NCBI RefSeq assembly: GCF_028389875.1
Contig: NC_084668.1
Span: 19,177,993 to 19,241,992 of the forward strand
Source of the DNA: Rhea pennata
Lineage: Eukaryota; Chordata; Aves; Rheiformes; Rheidae
Direction: 5' to 3'
DNA: 64,000 nucleotides
The notes under the pieces are model-generated. The model was not told the origin of the DNA and made no database searches. It saw nothing but the letters and a program-made list of their open reading frames with translations. Positions 1 to 12,400 of the stretch are shown one piece after another. Within the stretch, counting starts at the first letter, position 1. Each line of letters opens with the position of its first letter. The translations under genes and the position numbers were made by a program.

Positions 1-3000
1 TATAGACAATCTTTTTGGTGCTAGCTATCCCCTTGGGGAAGAGAAAAGGACACTGCTGGTTATTTGAGATGTCCTGAAGCTGCTGTTGTCAAATCTTACC
101 TTGTACTTTGAAAACAGGATAAGATGTATAGGAAACATTGCACACAGTGAAGTTATGTTGGCTACCTCAAGTTATGAAACTTGTGAAACTTAGACTTAGA
201 AAATAAAAGCAAAAAGAGCTAGGAAAAATGAGGGAAAAAATGTGAGGAGGCTAGGATGGCACAGAAGGGAAGGGGGTGACATCAGGGCCTACACTGTAAC
301 AGTCTGGTGTTGAAGATTTAATTGAAGTCTTCATCCTCCTCTGAAAGAGAGAGGTACAGGCTCACAGGGATAGCAGTGCATCAGCCAGCTGTAAAACTCA
401 TTCTTTCTCGTCCACCTGTGTTTCCCATCCTGATCTGCCAATGATTTCTCGAGCACCTTGGAAGATAAAAAGGGCATAATGCCTCCTTACTTTGATTATT
501 TTTGTAGCTAGCAGCTTAGGGCCATTATTTTCCTGTTACTTCTCCTTTTCTCAGTTCTGATCTTAAAACAGTCTTCATGCATGTACTGGAGATTGTGTTG
601 TCTGAAATGATTTAGTCAACCAGTTTTATAAGGCACTTTGCGATAGGCTATATAGGACATTTGAACATCCTAGATGAAAGCTTCTTCATTGCAAGCTCCA
701 CCAACCTCTGCCTTGTTGCAAAATAAGGATATGTTAGATATAGAAGGGAATGACCTACACCTGATATCTAGGGCCATTTTAGATATCATATCCTACAGAT
801 GATGTTTCACAGAGGCATGAGTAACTGTCTCAAATGTGTGCCAACTCAGCACGGGTGTCATAGATACCATGGGGTATCTAAAATGTCACCCGTATTTAGA
901 CATCTGAATTGTTTACAGGAATTCAAAATGTCTTGCAGTGGCCAGAAGTGCAAAGATGTGAAAAAGAATTGTTCTGTCATCATTCTGATGAAGCAGGTAT
1001 AGCATGAGATTGATACTGGAGATTTTTGTTATTTATTCTTTCTTTGCTGTAATGACACCTATATTTTTGCCATAATGACCACGTGAAATTCTTTCCTGTT
1101 TTTGTTTTAGCCATGAATAAAGTTGTTTCTTCCTGGCTGTGCTGAAGGAGAATTAAAAATAATGAATCTTTCTGTATCTTTTAACATAACAAAGATGATT
1201 GACTCCTTATGACTGAAAGGCATGGGAGAATGTTGCTCAGTTCTTACTGTATTTGGAGCTGAATGTGAGAATGTAATTGTACGGTGTACATGTAGTTTCT
1301 TGCTGTTTGATGCGAAAGGAGTATAAACTCCAAAGAGATCTCTTATATTGGGCAGGTGCTTAGCCCTTTAAACCTTTACAAGCATAGGGACTTAAGAACC
1401 TTTGAACTTTCAAGAGGCAGTAAATTTTTGCTTACTCCAACCTTAAGAGTTCTATCAAGAAAACAGAAATGTTTTAGTTGTTCACAATTCACTGTATTTT
1501 ACTTCTTGTCCTGAGAGCTGACCTCTCCATTACAGTAAAAAATGACAACAGAAGAGACTAACAGCTTAAAAAGATTAAAGTAGAAAGCCTTATTTTGCTA
1601 ATGCAAGTTCATCCTTGTAGGTCAGTTGTGTTTCGGAAATAGTCATTATTGCAGCAATTTCATCTGCTATGAAATGTCACCTTGTGGTTGTTAATCCTAA
1701 TAATTTATGTTCTGGGACTGAATGAGACCTCTGGTTGTATTTTCTAGGCTGGACAGAGATTGTCTTACTATCCCCTTTTTCGGTAGTGCTAGGCAATTAG
1801 CATGCTGGTGGAAGATAGTTATACCATGATAAAATGTCGTTGTTGCCAGAGGACATATTGTATTGGAAACAACACAGTATAATATTATGAACAGTGAGCT
1901 CATTGTTTGAAGAGATAGTACTTGAAATACCTTACTGTGTCCTTTAGCACTTCTTCAGCATCAAGGCAGTTTTAATAATTATTCTGTCCTGGTGATATTA
2001 AATAAACCAGGATAGTCAGAACATGCTCACTTTTCACACAGTAAACAACTACTTTGATTTTAATTTTACCTCTCTAGTAAAATACAGGATTTGATCTTTA
2101 CAGTTAGGGCCTAATTTTGCACCCATTCAGTGACATAAGCTGTGACGGTGCAGGATGAAGATTTTGGTCTTTATGGCCTGAGTTTGTACATATGATTTGC
2201 TGATGAATGATCTGCTGTCAGTAAATGCCTATGACACTTCATAAAGGCTAGATTGGAATGCTAATTCCCTGCAAAGGAGGAAAGTGCTGTTGATAAAAGA
2301 ATAAGTGGTGTGGATCTCATCAAAGGTGAATTACTTGAGCTATATTAAGTCATAGCTTCAATTGCCATGTTTCTGACTGTAAGGAACTAGAAAATAATAA
2401 CTTCTCTAATGTTTAAATGTAACTTTGCAATTTGCAGCAAGTGTAGCTATATAATATAGTATTGGTGACATGCACAGTCTTCCCTTCTAGTGAGAAAGTG
2501 ACTGTGATTGAACAGCCCACGTCACCTTGGCCTACTGTAATCAAATCCCAATGGGCCATCGCCCAGCGTCTGGCCAGTCTGCGATCAGCGATGGACAAAA
2601 GGGGGCAGGGAGCTTCTGTGTTCACAGGAAACAATAGTAACCTGAAATAGCCACATCTGTATCGTTGCATGAACCTCAAATGTCCCCTTGCAATAACATA
2701 GACGTACTGTGTATTGACTTTACTATGCTACTTTAACTCACTGTTAGTGACATGCTTCATTTAAACCATTTTGTAATATTTTTAACTACACTTTGAACAC
2801 GCATTCATTCTGCACTTGGGGCCTGATCCAAAGCATGTTAAGTCTGCTTGAAAGATCCAGTAGACTTCAGTGTCTTTTGGCTCAGGCCCTCTGTTCCTCT
2901 GAATGCTATTGCTTTTTTTCTGTTTGGTTGGTTTTGTTCATGGGCTGTAAGGGTTTTTTTTCTTTCTTTTGTAAATAGCTGCATTTAAAATAAAACCAAA

Positions 3001-4203
3001 GAGTTGCACAAAGACAATCTGTATCTCTCTGTGTATATATATTAAATGCAGCTGTGATGTCACATGTATAGTATTGTAATGGAAATACAGTAGCGCTCTA
3101 CTCATAATATAGATGGCAGAATTTCATATATGGAGAATATTACAAAGCTAGATAAGAATTTTCATCCTCATTTTGTGGACAGATAAACAGCTATAGAGAA
3201 AAGTGGTAGCTTAGTTAAGTGAATAAAATGATATTCCAGAGCTAGAACGCAAATGTATGCCTAAAGACTCTCAGCTCTGCAGGCAGAAGTTATCCTGGCC
3301 CCAGTTACTCCTGAAAACTTTATTGGAAAGGGGAATGCAGTATTATTTTGCAGCCATCATTAGCTAATTAAAATGCTGGCAGGAGAGATAGTACCATAGA
3401 TTTTTAAAGCAGGGTTAATTTAGAGAGAATTGCAAAGCAAACTTGGCATCTTGGAACCTACAGAATATCCTGCATATTTTGAAGGCCTTACCAAAGAAAA
3501 AGCCTCCCACAGTTGCTTCAGAGGATTTAAAGGCTTAATTTTGATTTTAAATTGCCTTTGAAGTGTTGTCCTCCCACACTGCCTCTTAACCTTTGGTATG
3601 TTAAAATGCACATTTTAAAATGAAAAGCATGCTTTTAAAGCAGTTGTGGGGAAAGGAAAAACAATGGATACAGAGCTTTAAGTGCTGGTGATCTTGCAGA
3701 GTCCTGATAGTTGGCCACGGAGTTAGGCATTTTTTCGTTCAAAGACATTTTAAGAAAGAGAAAGGGACAGAATACAGTTTGCACTTGAGATATGTTTTGG
3801 CCTAGAGCTGTGCATAGTACCTAATCTCCACGGAGGAAAGTTTAGGTATTAGGGAGTGGAACAGCACTGGTACGTTCTCAGTAATATGCTCTCAGTGAAA
3901 CCTAGAGATATCAGTAGAATAGAACAAAACAGGAGGAAAAATTATTGTGAAGAGTGGTTATATATGTCACGTTACGTACTATATATGCATACACACTTCA
4001 CGGCAAATTATACTCTAGCAATAGCACTAGCTACAGAATTACAACTGCTTCAAAGCATGCATTTACTGAATTAATTTAAACTAAAATTATATGGCAAAGT
4101 AGAGCACAATTTTAATATGTCATAATGTTGACAAATAATTTGGATTCATATGTGATACATCTTTTATTAGTAAGGAAAAAAATATCGTTTTTTGTCTTTT
4201 CAG
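1..4203. other. SLC4A10: SLC4A10 intron (3' portion), no coding exon recognised
   Basis: The sequence is AT-rich and non-coding. I looked for the preceding SLC4 exon, which should end in a codon split before the CNCVEP segment, and did not find it, so it lies further left. The only stretch that stands out is a GC-richer patch at 2462-2650, listed separately. The intron ends in a good acceptor at 4190-4203. Confidence 0.75.
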
Positions 4204-4309
4204 ATGCAATTGTGTGGAACCAGAACATCCTAGCAATAAAACCTTGCAATACTGGCATGACTACAATATATCTGCATCTGCTGTGCCATGGGGGAACCTA
4301 ACTGTGTCA
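4204..4309 (+). CDS. SLC4A10: SLC4A10 coding exon: extracellular loop, first half
   Basis: The 106-nt exon opens with the last base of a split codon and then reads [20 protein letters not shown], ending in NLTVS. It has a pyrimidine-rich acceptor and donor GTAAGT at 4310. Three N-glycosylation sequons (NKT, NIS, NLT) and two of the four loop cysteines typical of sodium-coupled SLC4 transporters are visible. Confidence 0.95.
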
Positions 4310-6384
4310 GTAAGTGAAATACTGGGACCAATAAATAAAGGCACAAGCATAAATAATTTTATCTGTCCTACCGCAGCAAATATTATACTGAAAAAAATAC
4401 TGCTCTATCTGTTTCTATATTTGTTCAAATAAAACCTATGAGATACTTCACTGAACAAAGATATTGACTTTGTAGCATTATCTCATAGCCTTTTGCTAGA
4501 ATACTGTGCTGTCTTTGATAGTACATGTTAAAGCAAATATGTACATTTTGTGTCCCATTTTGAAAACTTCTTGACACACTAGCACAAGAGTTTGAGATCT
4601 AAGCACATCAAGTGACAACGGATTTGTCCTAAATTCTGCCAGATGGCAAAACCAAGTTTCCTTGGGTAGAAAGCCTCCAGAAGCTTTTATTTCCCTAAAA
4701 CATTCTATGGCTTTTCAGGCTGTAGTGGAGAGGAGGGAGGAGAAATGTAAAATTTCTGTTTGCTGACCAAATTTTTCTCTTTTCTAGGCCTTCGGTGTTA
4801 TTTATGACTGAGTTATGTAAATTTTCTTTCAGAGTGGGAGGGGGAACAAATTGCAGATAGCTTGAGAGACATTGCATATGTAACTTGTTTCTAAATGATA
4901 CACTGCTTTGACTAGGTATAAAGGATTTACTGCTTCAGATTTTCCATCTTTAAAGCACCTTTACAGCTTAATAAAAATGGCATTTTGAGGCGAGGTCACT
5001 GCTTTTTTTTTCATAAAAAGATCATTTCATTACGAAGCCAAAAAGAACTTGGTACAAAAGACACAAAACTAGAGGAGCTCTTTCAAAACTAATTTGGAGT
5101 TAACATTTTCCTTGGCATAACCAAATGAAACTTTACAATGCCAATCCAGAAGACCATCTTCAGTGGATACTATTTTTTCTTTAAAAGGCAGAAATGCAGA
5201 AGAACAGGTGTTCTTCTTTCAGCAGTTAAGCAGGAACTATCGTCCATGACTGCTATGTCTAGATAGTAAGGACTTCTCCTCACCTCTGTTGGTGTCGCAA
5301 CAGCACAGAAAAAGTTGAGAACTGCTGGCCTGAGGGATTCCAGCAATCTAGAATGCATATTCTCAAAATTTCAGCACACTCTAAGAGCATCTGTGCAGGG
5401 GCAGACTCCTCCTCTCACTTTCTCAGATCTCTGACAGTGTTTTTCAGAGTACATTTGCAGCTGAGGAGATTTAAAATAACAGATTTTGTTTTAACTATAA
5501 ATGTAAAAGACCTGCTGAATTATATAAAACCCTTTAAAACTTCTCCTCAAACGCTTATTGCCAAAACTTGAGTTTACATGAGTAACAGCATAACTGAACA
5601 ACTTTTCCCATGGGTCCCTATGGTTATCAAATATCTGAATTTCTTCCTACTTGTATATATTTGCTCTCTGCAAACATATTCAGGAAACCTCAATTCTCCT
5701 ATTCTACTGAGATGTACTAAAATATTAGACATAGTTGTGTATAATAATTTGGTCAGCCTAATTCCACTCTCTTACCTGTTGCTAAGTTCTTCCTGTTGCT
5801 TCATATGTCTGATTTATAAGTTACTTGCTAAAACCCAGGTTGATTAGGAAAGAAGACAAGCACTTTCTCTGAAAGACCACAGAAAGACCAGAATTTCTTT
5901 GGCTATCTAAGACAAACTGTGTGTGATCAGAACATTAATACTAACAAAATCTATTTCAGGTAGTGTGTAGATGCCTATTGTTACCTGATTAAAATAATCT
6001 CTGTGCTGTGGGAACATCTAAGGTCTAGCTCAGGTCAGCACCAGTTTTCCGTTTGATGTCCCAAAATCTTGAGAATTTTTTCTGGAGTCCCTGGAACTAT
6101 TTTTCTTCCACCTAACACCTTTATTTCAGGCAAAGCATCATATGTACTGCTATGCCAATATAAAATGTTTTACAGCCTTTTGTCTCATAGTCATCAAAGA
6201 GCAATACATTTTTTTTTAAATCAGCCTTTGTTCAAAGCCAATGTTTCTCATACTGAATCAAGCCACAAATGTGATGAGTCAATGACATGATTTATTTGAT
6301 AGCAAAAGAGTCTGGCAGGATATTGCTATTTGGAATATCCTATTCTGGTTACTGTGGTTGCTGAGTTTTTTTTTTGTTGTTGTT

Positions 6385-6424
<40 letters not shown>

Positions 6425-9400
6425 TAATATGGGGTATTGGCAGGGGGAATAGGTTGTGGAAGGAGAAGGGAAGTATTCAGAGTCCAGAAACTATAGCGCT
6501 CAGTTTTATAGCTGTACTGTATTTCTCTGTTTCTTATACTGGAACAAGCATGTCTTTAAACAACTAGTGGATGATAATGGAGAAATACTAGAGATTTATT
6601 CTATTTTTGTATTTGCATATTTGATTATAAATTGTATTCGATAGCATTAATGTTACAGATTTTGGAGGTTTGCTGCATTTTACCAGATCACTTTTTAGAA
6701 AAACATAATTTTATGGAATGTGCTGCCCCCATGTGGTATTAAATGTATTAGTTTCTTCTTAGGCTAATATCTATACCGAAGCAGCTCTTCCGTGAGTGGC
6801 CTGGCTTAAAACAAAGCAGCAATTCTTGACAACGCACTAGGAGCAGCCTTTGTCTTGGTGCCTTGGAACTTCTCCTTCCTCTTTTCGGAGGAATTAGGAA
6901 GTATATTTGAAAACAGCAAATAAATAACTGTACTTGAATGGTTTGAAACAAATCTGATTGTATGTAAAAGATTTTTATTTTTGGTATATCTCAATTCATT
7001 AAATATTGCTTTTAAAAAAGAGATTCTTTATGAAGTCATATTTGTGCATGTAATATGTGCTTCATTCTGAAATGAAGAAAGCTTATGTTTGACTTTTGCT
7101 TTTGGTTCATAATGTCATAAGATTTGAGACTTTTCCATACAGTACTACTACACATTTTAATTATTAAGTATCTAAATGATTTTACTGTCTTTAGTAATGC
7201 AGTCTAGTTTGTTTGTAATTTAGGAAAGTAATAGGAGAAAAAATAGCAGCATAAACATGGACTTTTCAGAAAACTCCTACTTTTGTTCTCCCTGTTAGGA
7301 ATGTAAGAAGCTTCATGGAGAGTTTGTTGGACGAGCCTGTGGTCATCATGGCCCGTATGTTCCGGATGTCCTCTTCTGGTCTGTCATCTTATTCTTTTCT
7401 ACAGTAACACTGTCATCCACACTGAAGCAGTTCAAAACTAGTCGATACTTTCCAACAAAGGTATGTGCAATTTGGTTAATTCAAAAGTTGTCATTAGTTA
7501 CTTGCAAGCATGAACTGCATCTGTATTGCAAGTTTAAGTAACTGCTGGTGAACCCTGTGGTTTCACTATTACAGAATTGTACCAGAGTACATGTAGTTTT
7601 AACTGTAAGCAAAACAGGCCTTGAAACTGTAAAGAGAAGCAAGTCCTAAATCACACATGAATGTTTTTGTGAAAATTGTCATTTCTCTTGATATTCATAG
7701 GTGCGATCTGTTGTCAGTGATTTTGCAGTCTTTCTCACTATTTTGTCCATGGTTTTAATTGACTACGCCATTGGGATCCCATCACCAAAGCTTCAGGTTC
7801 CAAATGCTTTTAAGGTAATTTATTGATAAATTGCACTGTCTTATTATTTTGATAACATAGTGTGCTTAGTGGATTTTTATTTTCATAATCAGGGAGTAGT
7901 GATGCTATTGTGATTTTTTGTGTGTTCCAAATACAGTACAAGCTCTGTGATTAGTGACTTCTGTATTTGAGGATCCTTCATACTTCCTTGCGTCTTCTAT
8001 GTGGGGACCAAACAGGCTGAAATTATCCAAATCCCATGCTACTGTCATGTTCTGAGGCTCCCTTTGAGATCTTGGTTCACTGAATTGAATACAGCCATGT
8101 CTGCAGTGTCATAGATGGTTTTCTAGTATATGCCTTTTCTTTTTTGGTATTAAATCTAGAATTTTTCTGTGGTCTAATGTATAGAGATTGTTTGTTAATT
8201 TTAAAGCAAATCATATCCTAGGAATTTTTTTTGTATAATCTTGTGAAGTTGAAATGTTAATAATCCTTAGAGTTCTAACTGATCATGCATGACTGTGTTT
8301 TTATAGCCCACCAGAGATGATCGTGGCTGGTTTATTACACCTCTGGGGCCTAATCCTTGGTGGACAGTGATAGCTGCTGTAATTCCAGCCCTGCTTTGTA
8401 CTATCCTTATCTTTATGGACCAGCAGATCACAGCTGTCATTATAAATAGAAAAGAACACAAACTTAAGGTATGCAGTCAAATAGTTACATTTTCACTTTT
8501 ATTTTCTGCTTCAGGTCATATGTTTGTGTATATGTTCTTTCATTTACTCAGAGATGGTTAATTTACTGTGTGTTATTTAGCAGTCCTTTAAATTGCTGTA
8601 CTTTTTCTCTATTGGCCTACATAATACTTGTGTCCTGCGACAGAAATTCTCTGCCTTATGAAAGTCTTTACTAATGTGATTTGGAACAGAGATTCAGAAT
8701 CAAGAAAGCAGTCTAGACAATACTTTATTTGAGGTATTAGATACATTCACCTAAAGAAAATCTGGAAGGTAACTGTTTCTTTAAGTACCATAATGTTCAT
8801 TATTTTCTCCAGATATTGACAGTATTTTGCTACTAGATTGAATTTTGAAAAGCTGTTCAGGGGTTATTTTATGATACAAAGTTTTTTATTCCTCCATCTT
8901 TCTGTGTGGTTCCTCCATCCTTTTTTTTTGCCTGCCCTTCCTTTCTTAAAGGAAGTAGAATAAAAGTGAGCTTCAGAGGCACAATGGGTTCTTAAAATGC
9001 CATAGGACAACATCCTGCTCTGTTCTCTAACACTTTAGATGCCTACAGATGGAGAGAGAAAAAGGGACATCACCCCTTTGAAAAACTGTTGGGCAAAATC
9101 TAACAGCAGGTTTCTCTGCATGTATATGCAGCAAGCTTAGGCTTTTTTTTTGACATACTTTTAATAAGCAGCAATCCAATCCCAAGTTGCTTTAGCAAAT
9201 GCATTTGCAACCTTCACTTTGCAGTGCTTCTTCTTGGATGATTGTGACATTTGATATGTTCTTTTTTTGCCCTCTTTGTCAGCCTGGTTCTTCATGTCAA
9301 TCCATAGCATTGCATGTGGTTAACTTGACAGATGCAGGAATTTGCTGCCAAGCTTTGGAATGTGTTTTTTCAGCACTGGCATCTGGGAGTCAGATGGTCC

Positions 9401-12400
9401 TCCTGGCTGCCCCCTTGTCTTGCTGCGTTTTAGTTTTGCTGGGGTCTGGTGTAGCATCACCTGTTGCTATGCTTCCTTTTCCTCCCATATGTCAGGTTCC
9501 TCAGATCATGTATGAATGTGAGGAAAAGCTCTCGGATTCTGTATGCATTAGCAGATACATTCCTCTTAAATGTGTCAGAAGGTAAAAAAAGGTGTCTCTG
9601 TTAGGGTTTAGAATTAAAGTCTTTCTTTGTGTGCATTATGCATATAACTAATATCTCTGTTTGGCACGTCTCTGAGTTTGTTGAGATGTGTTTTGGAGGT
9701 AAGACTTTTGGGGAGTGAGAGAATGTTGCTAGAGCTGATTCTTTTCATTTTCTTTTGCTTTATATGAAGTTCTCTTTTTAAATAATGTAAGTAAATTAAG
9801 ATGGCATTTTCATTTTGATATGTGGCTTACATTTTCATAAACCCAGACACTTCCCATTTTAGAAATAAAAGTTGTCTTCAAAAAGAAATGATTTGTTTGC
9901 TTCCAACTCATTTCCCCCCTCTTTTTTTATACTTCCATAGCAAATTCTGAATAGTGCACATTTCAGCTTTTGGCACTGTCTGTAGCAAATCCTTCCAAGT
10001 TTAGTTTAGTTACTTTTTTTATGTCAAAAGGCATTTGCATGGGTTTACAGGCAAAATTATGGTTCAACATATTCATATTGTTTGCATGAACATCACTGCT
10101 TCATCAGACCATGACATTGGATTGGTTGCCATATTGCAAAATTTTATGGAGATAACCCACTACCTTGGCTTTTTAAAGGAAAAACAATTTGAGCTTTTGC
10201 TTACAGCTGTGTGATATTCCTGGATATTTACTAAAATAGCAAAGAAAAATCCCTTCCAGCTATAGTAACAAGCATTTATATGACCAAACTTTATGTAGAT
10301 CATTGGTCATTGTAAAATGCTGGCTGAATCTGCAGTCTTCTTTCGAATGTATTAAGGTTTGACTAAAGAGTTTTATTGAGTGTTACCCCAAAAAAACAAA
10401 GCGACACCCTCATGTTGGTATTTTTACAGAGTATATGACTAACACAGGGATCCTCCATTGTAATAACTTCTCAAATTAATGCTTACCATATTAGTTAAGT
10501 ATCAAGTAGGTAAACCAGTAAAACACAGTACCTGATTATCATTAATTTGTTGTTTAATTTAATGTGTAACTTAATTATAGCTTAATTTCTCCTAATTTCT
10601 AGCTACTTGTTCTTGGATTAGGTCAAAGTGCCTTAGAGGAAAGTTATTACTATCACACAATTACAGTCTATAAAAACTATAAAAGGTTATTAAAAGGCTA
10701 TCAAAAGGATATTAAAAGCATAGATTTAGCTTTATAGTCATTTATTGCATTAATTGACTTTGTAAATGTTAACTTAAGAATTTTTACTCTTAAGATTCTT
10801 CTTAGGGAAGAATCAAAATAGATATTTTTCATTCTTCTGTGTAGGGATGGTTGGATGTCCTGTTAATTTTTTTCCTAATTGAATTCAGTGTTGTGCAAAG
10901 ATGGCTGCGTTTTTGAAATTTCTGCTGACTATCATCCACCCTTATTCACAGACAAGGTTTAGTTAAAACAGAAAATGTATGTGTTTTCCATTGTGTTACT
11001 AGTATCTCTTAGACTTCTTATAGAACATATATGTCTCTGAAATAATTTCAGATACATCCTTTTTTATCAGGAAAGCTCTGTGGTCTCAATTTTAAAGTGG
11101 ATTTATGATATGTACGCTTACTCAAACTGGAGCAAGTCTAAAAACGTTAAGGATTACACTTGAAGGAGCAGGAATCCTGCTTAGGTAGCAAGTTTGTCAT
11201 CAGTGTTAGCCCAACCTGCATAACACAAAGAAGAAAGCTGTTTTCTTCTACAAGACACATTTTTTTAAATTGCCTGTAACTGTTCATTAGGAATGCCTAT
11301 CGTGAGTGTTCTCCTTAATTCAGATGTCCTTTTATTTATTATTGCTGTCACTATTTTTTTTTAACAGAAAGGATGTGGATACCATCTCGACTTACTCATG
11401 GTGGCAGTCATGCTTGGAGTGTGCTCTATTATGGGATTGCCATGGTTTGTTGCTGCCACAGTCCTCTCTATTTCCCATGTGAATAGCTTAAAACTGGAAT
11501 CAGAGTGCTCCGCTCCAGGGGAGCAACCAAAATTTCTTGGAATCCGGGAGCAGAGAGTCACAGGGCTCATGATTTTTGTCCTTATGGGCTCATCTGTCTT
11601 TTTGACAAGTATCCTGAAGGTAATCTGTGAAAATAAGGAAAAGCTGCACTGCACAGGAATTTCACTGTTATTTTATTTAATGAACTGCTTGCCCTTTCCA
11701 GGCACATTACTAACTAGCAATCCTTGTCGGAATTCTAATTTTGCATAATAAAATGGCTAGAGACAGCTAACAATTTTGAAACAAAAATCTTGTAATGAAA
11801 TTCTGGCCTGACTGAAGTCAAAAGGGATTTCTGCCATTGACCTGATGAAGAGTCTCCCTTTTTTACACTTTGGGAAGTTGTCATGAAACAGTGTTGCTAA
11901 ATTTTACCAGTAAGTAAGTTTGTTTAGATTATCTAAAACATTCTGTGATTTCTGGATAATTAAAAACATTTTCACAGTTAGGAGACATTCTGTAGTTGAT
12001 TTCTTGGAAATGAACACTTAAGCTCTCTCATGCTGCCTGCATGGTCAACACTGCTCACCAGTGTCCTGAAACTAGGTGTAGTCATATGTATATATAATGC
12101 TACTTATATATTTAATACTTATTATTGTTACTAAGAATTATCTGGCCTCCGTGAAATTAATGAGAGATTTGCTACTGACTTCAGTAAGATCAGAAATTAG
12201 ACTTGTACATTGTCACAAAGAAGGGAGAAAGCATTAAAACTTATACTTCTCAGGAATATTTTCCTAAAGTACATTATAAACACTTCCTAACAAACATGTC
12301 TTTTTTGTGTTGTATTTACAGATATTTACCTATGGAAATATTCCTTTACTTGCACACTGAGAGCCTGAGCATTTAAGCTAGAGATGCTCTCGCAAAATTA

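Noticed and set aside
9199..9585. 128-codon open frame on the plus strand in an SLC4A10 intron
   Set aside because: It is hydrophobic and Cys-rich with no recognisable domain, no splice context and no link to SLC4. An open frame of this length is expected by chance in 64 kb.
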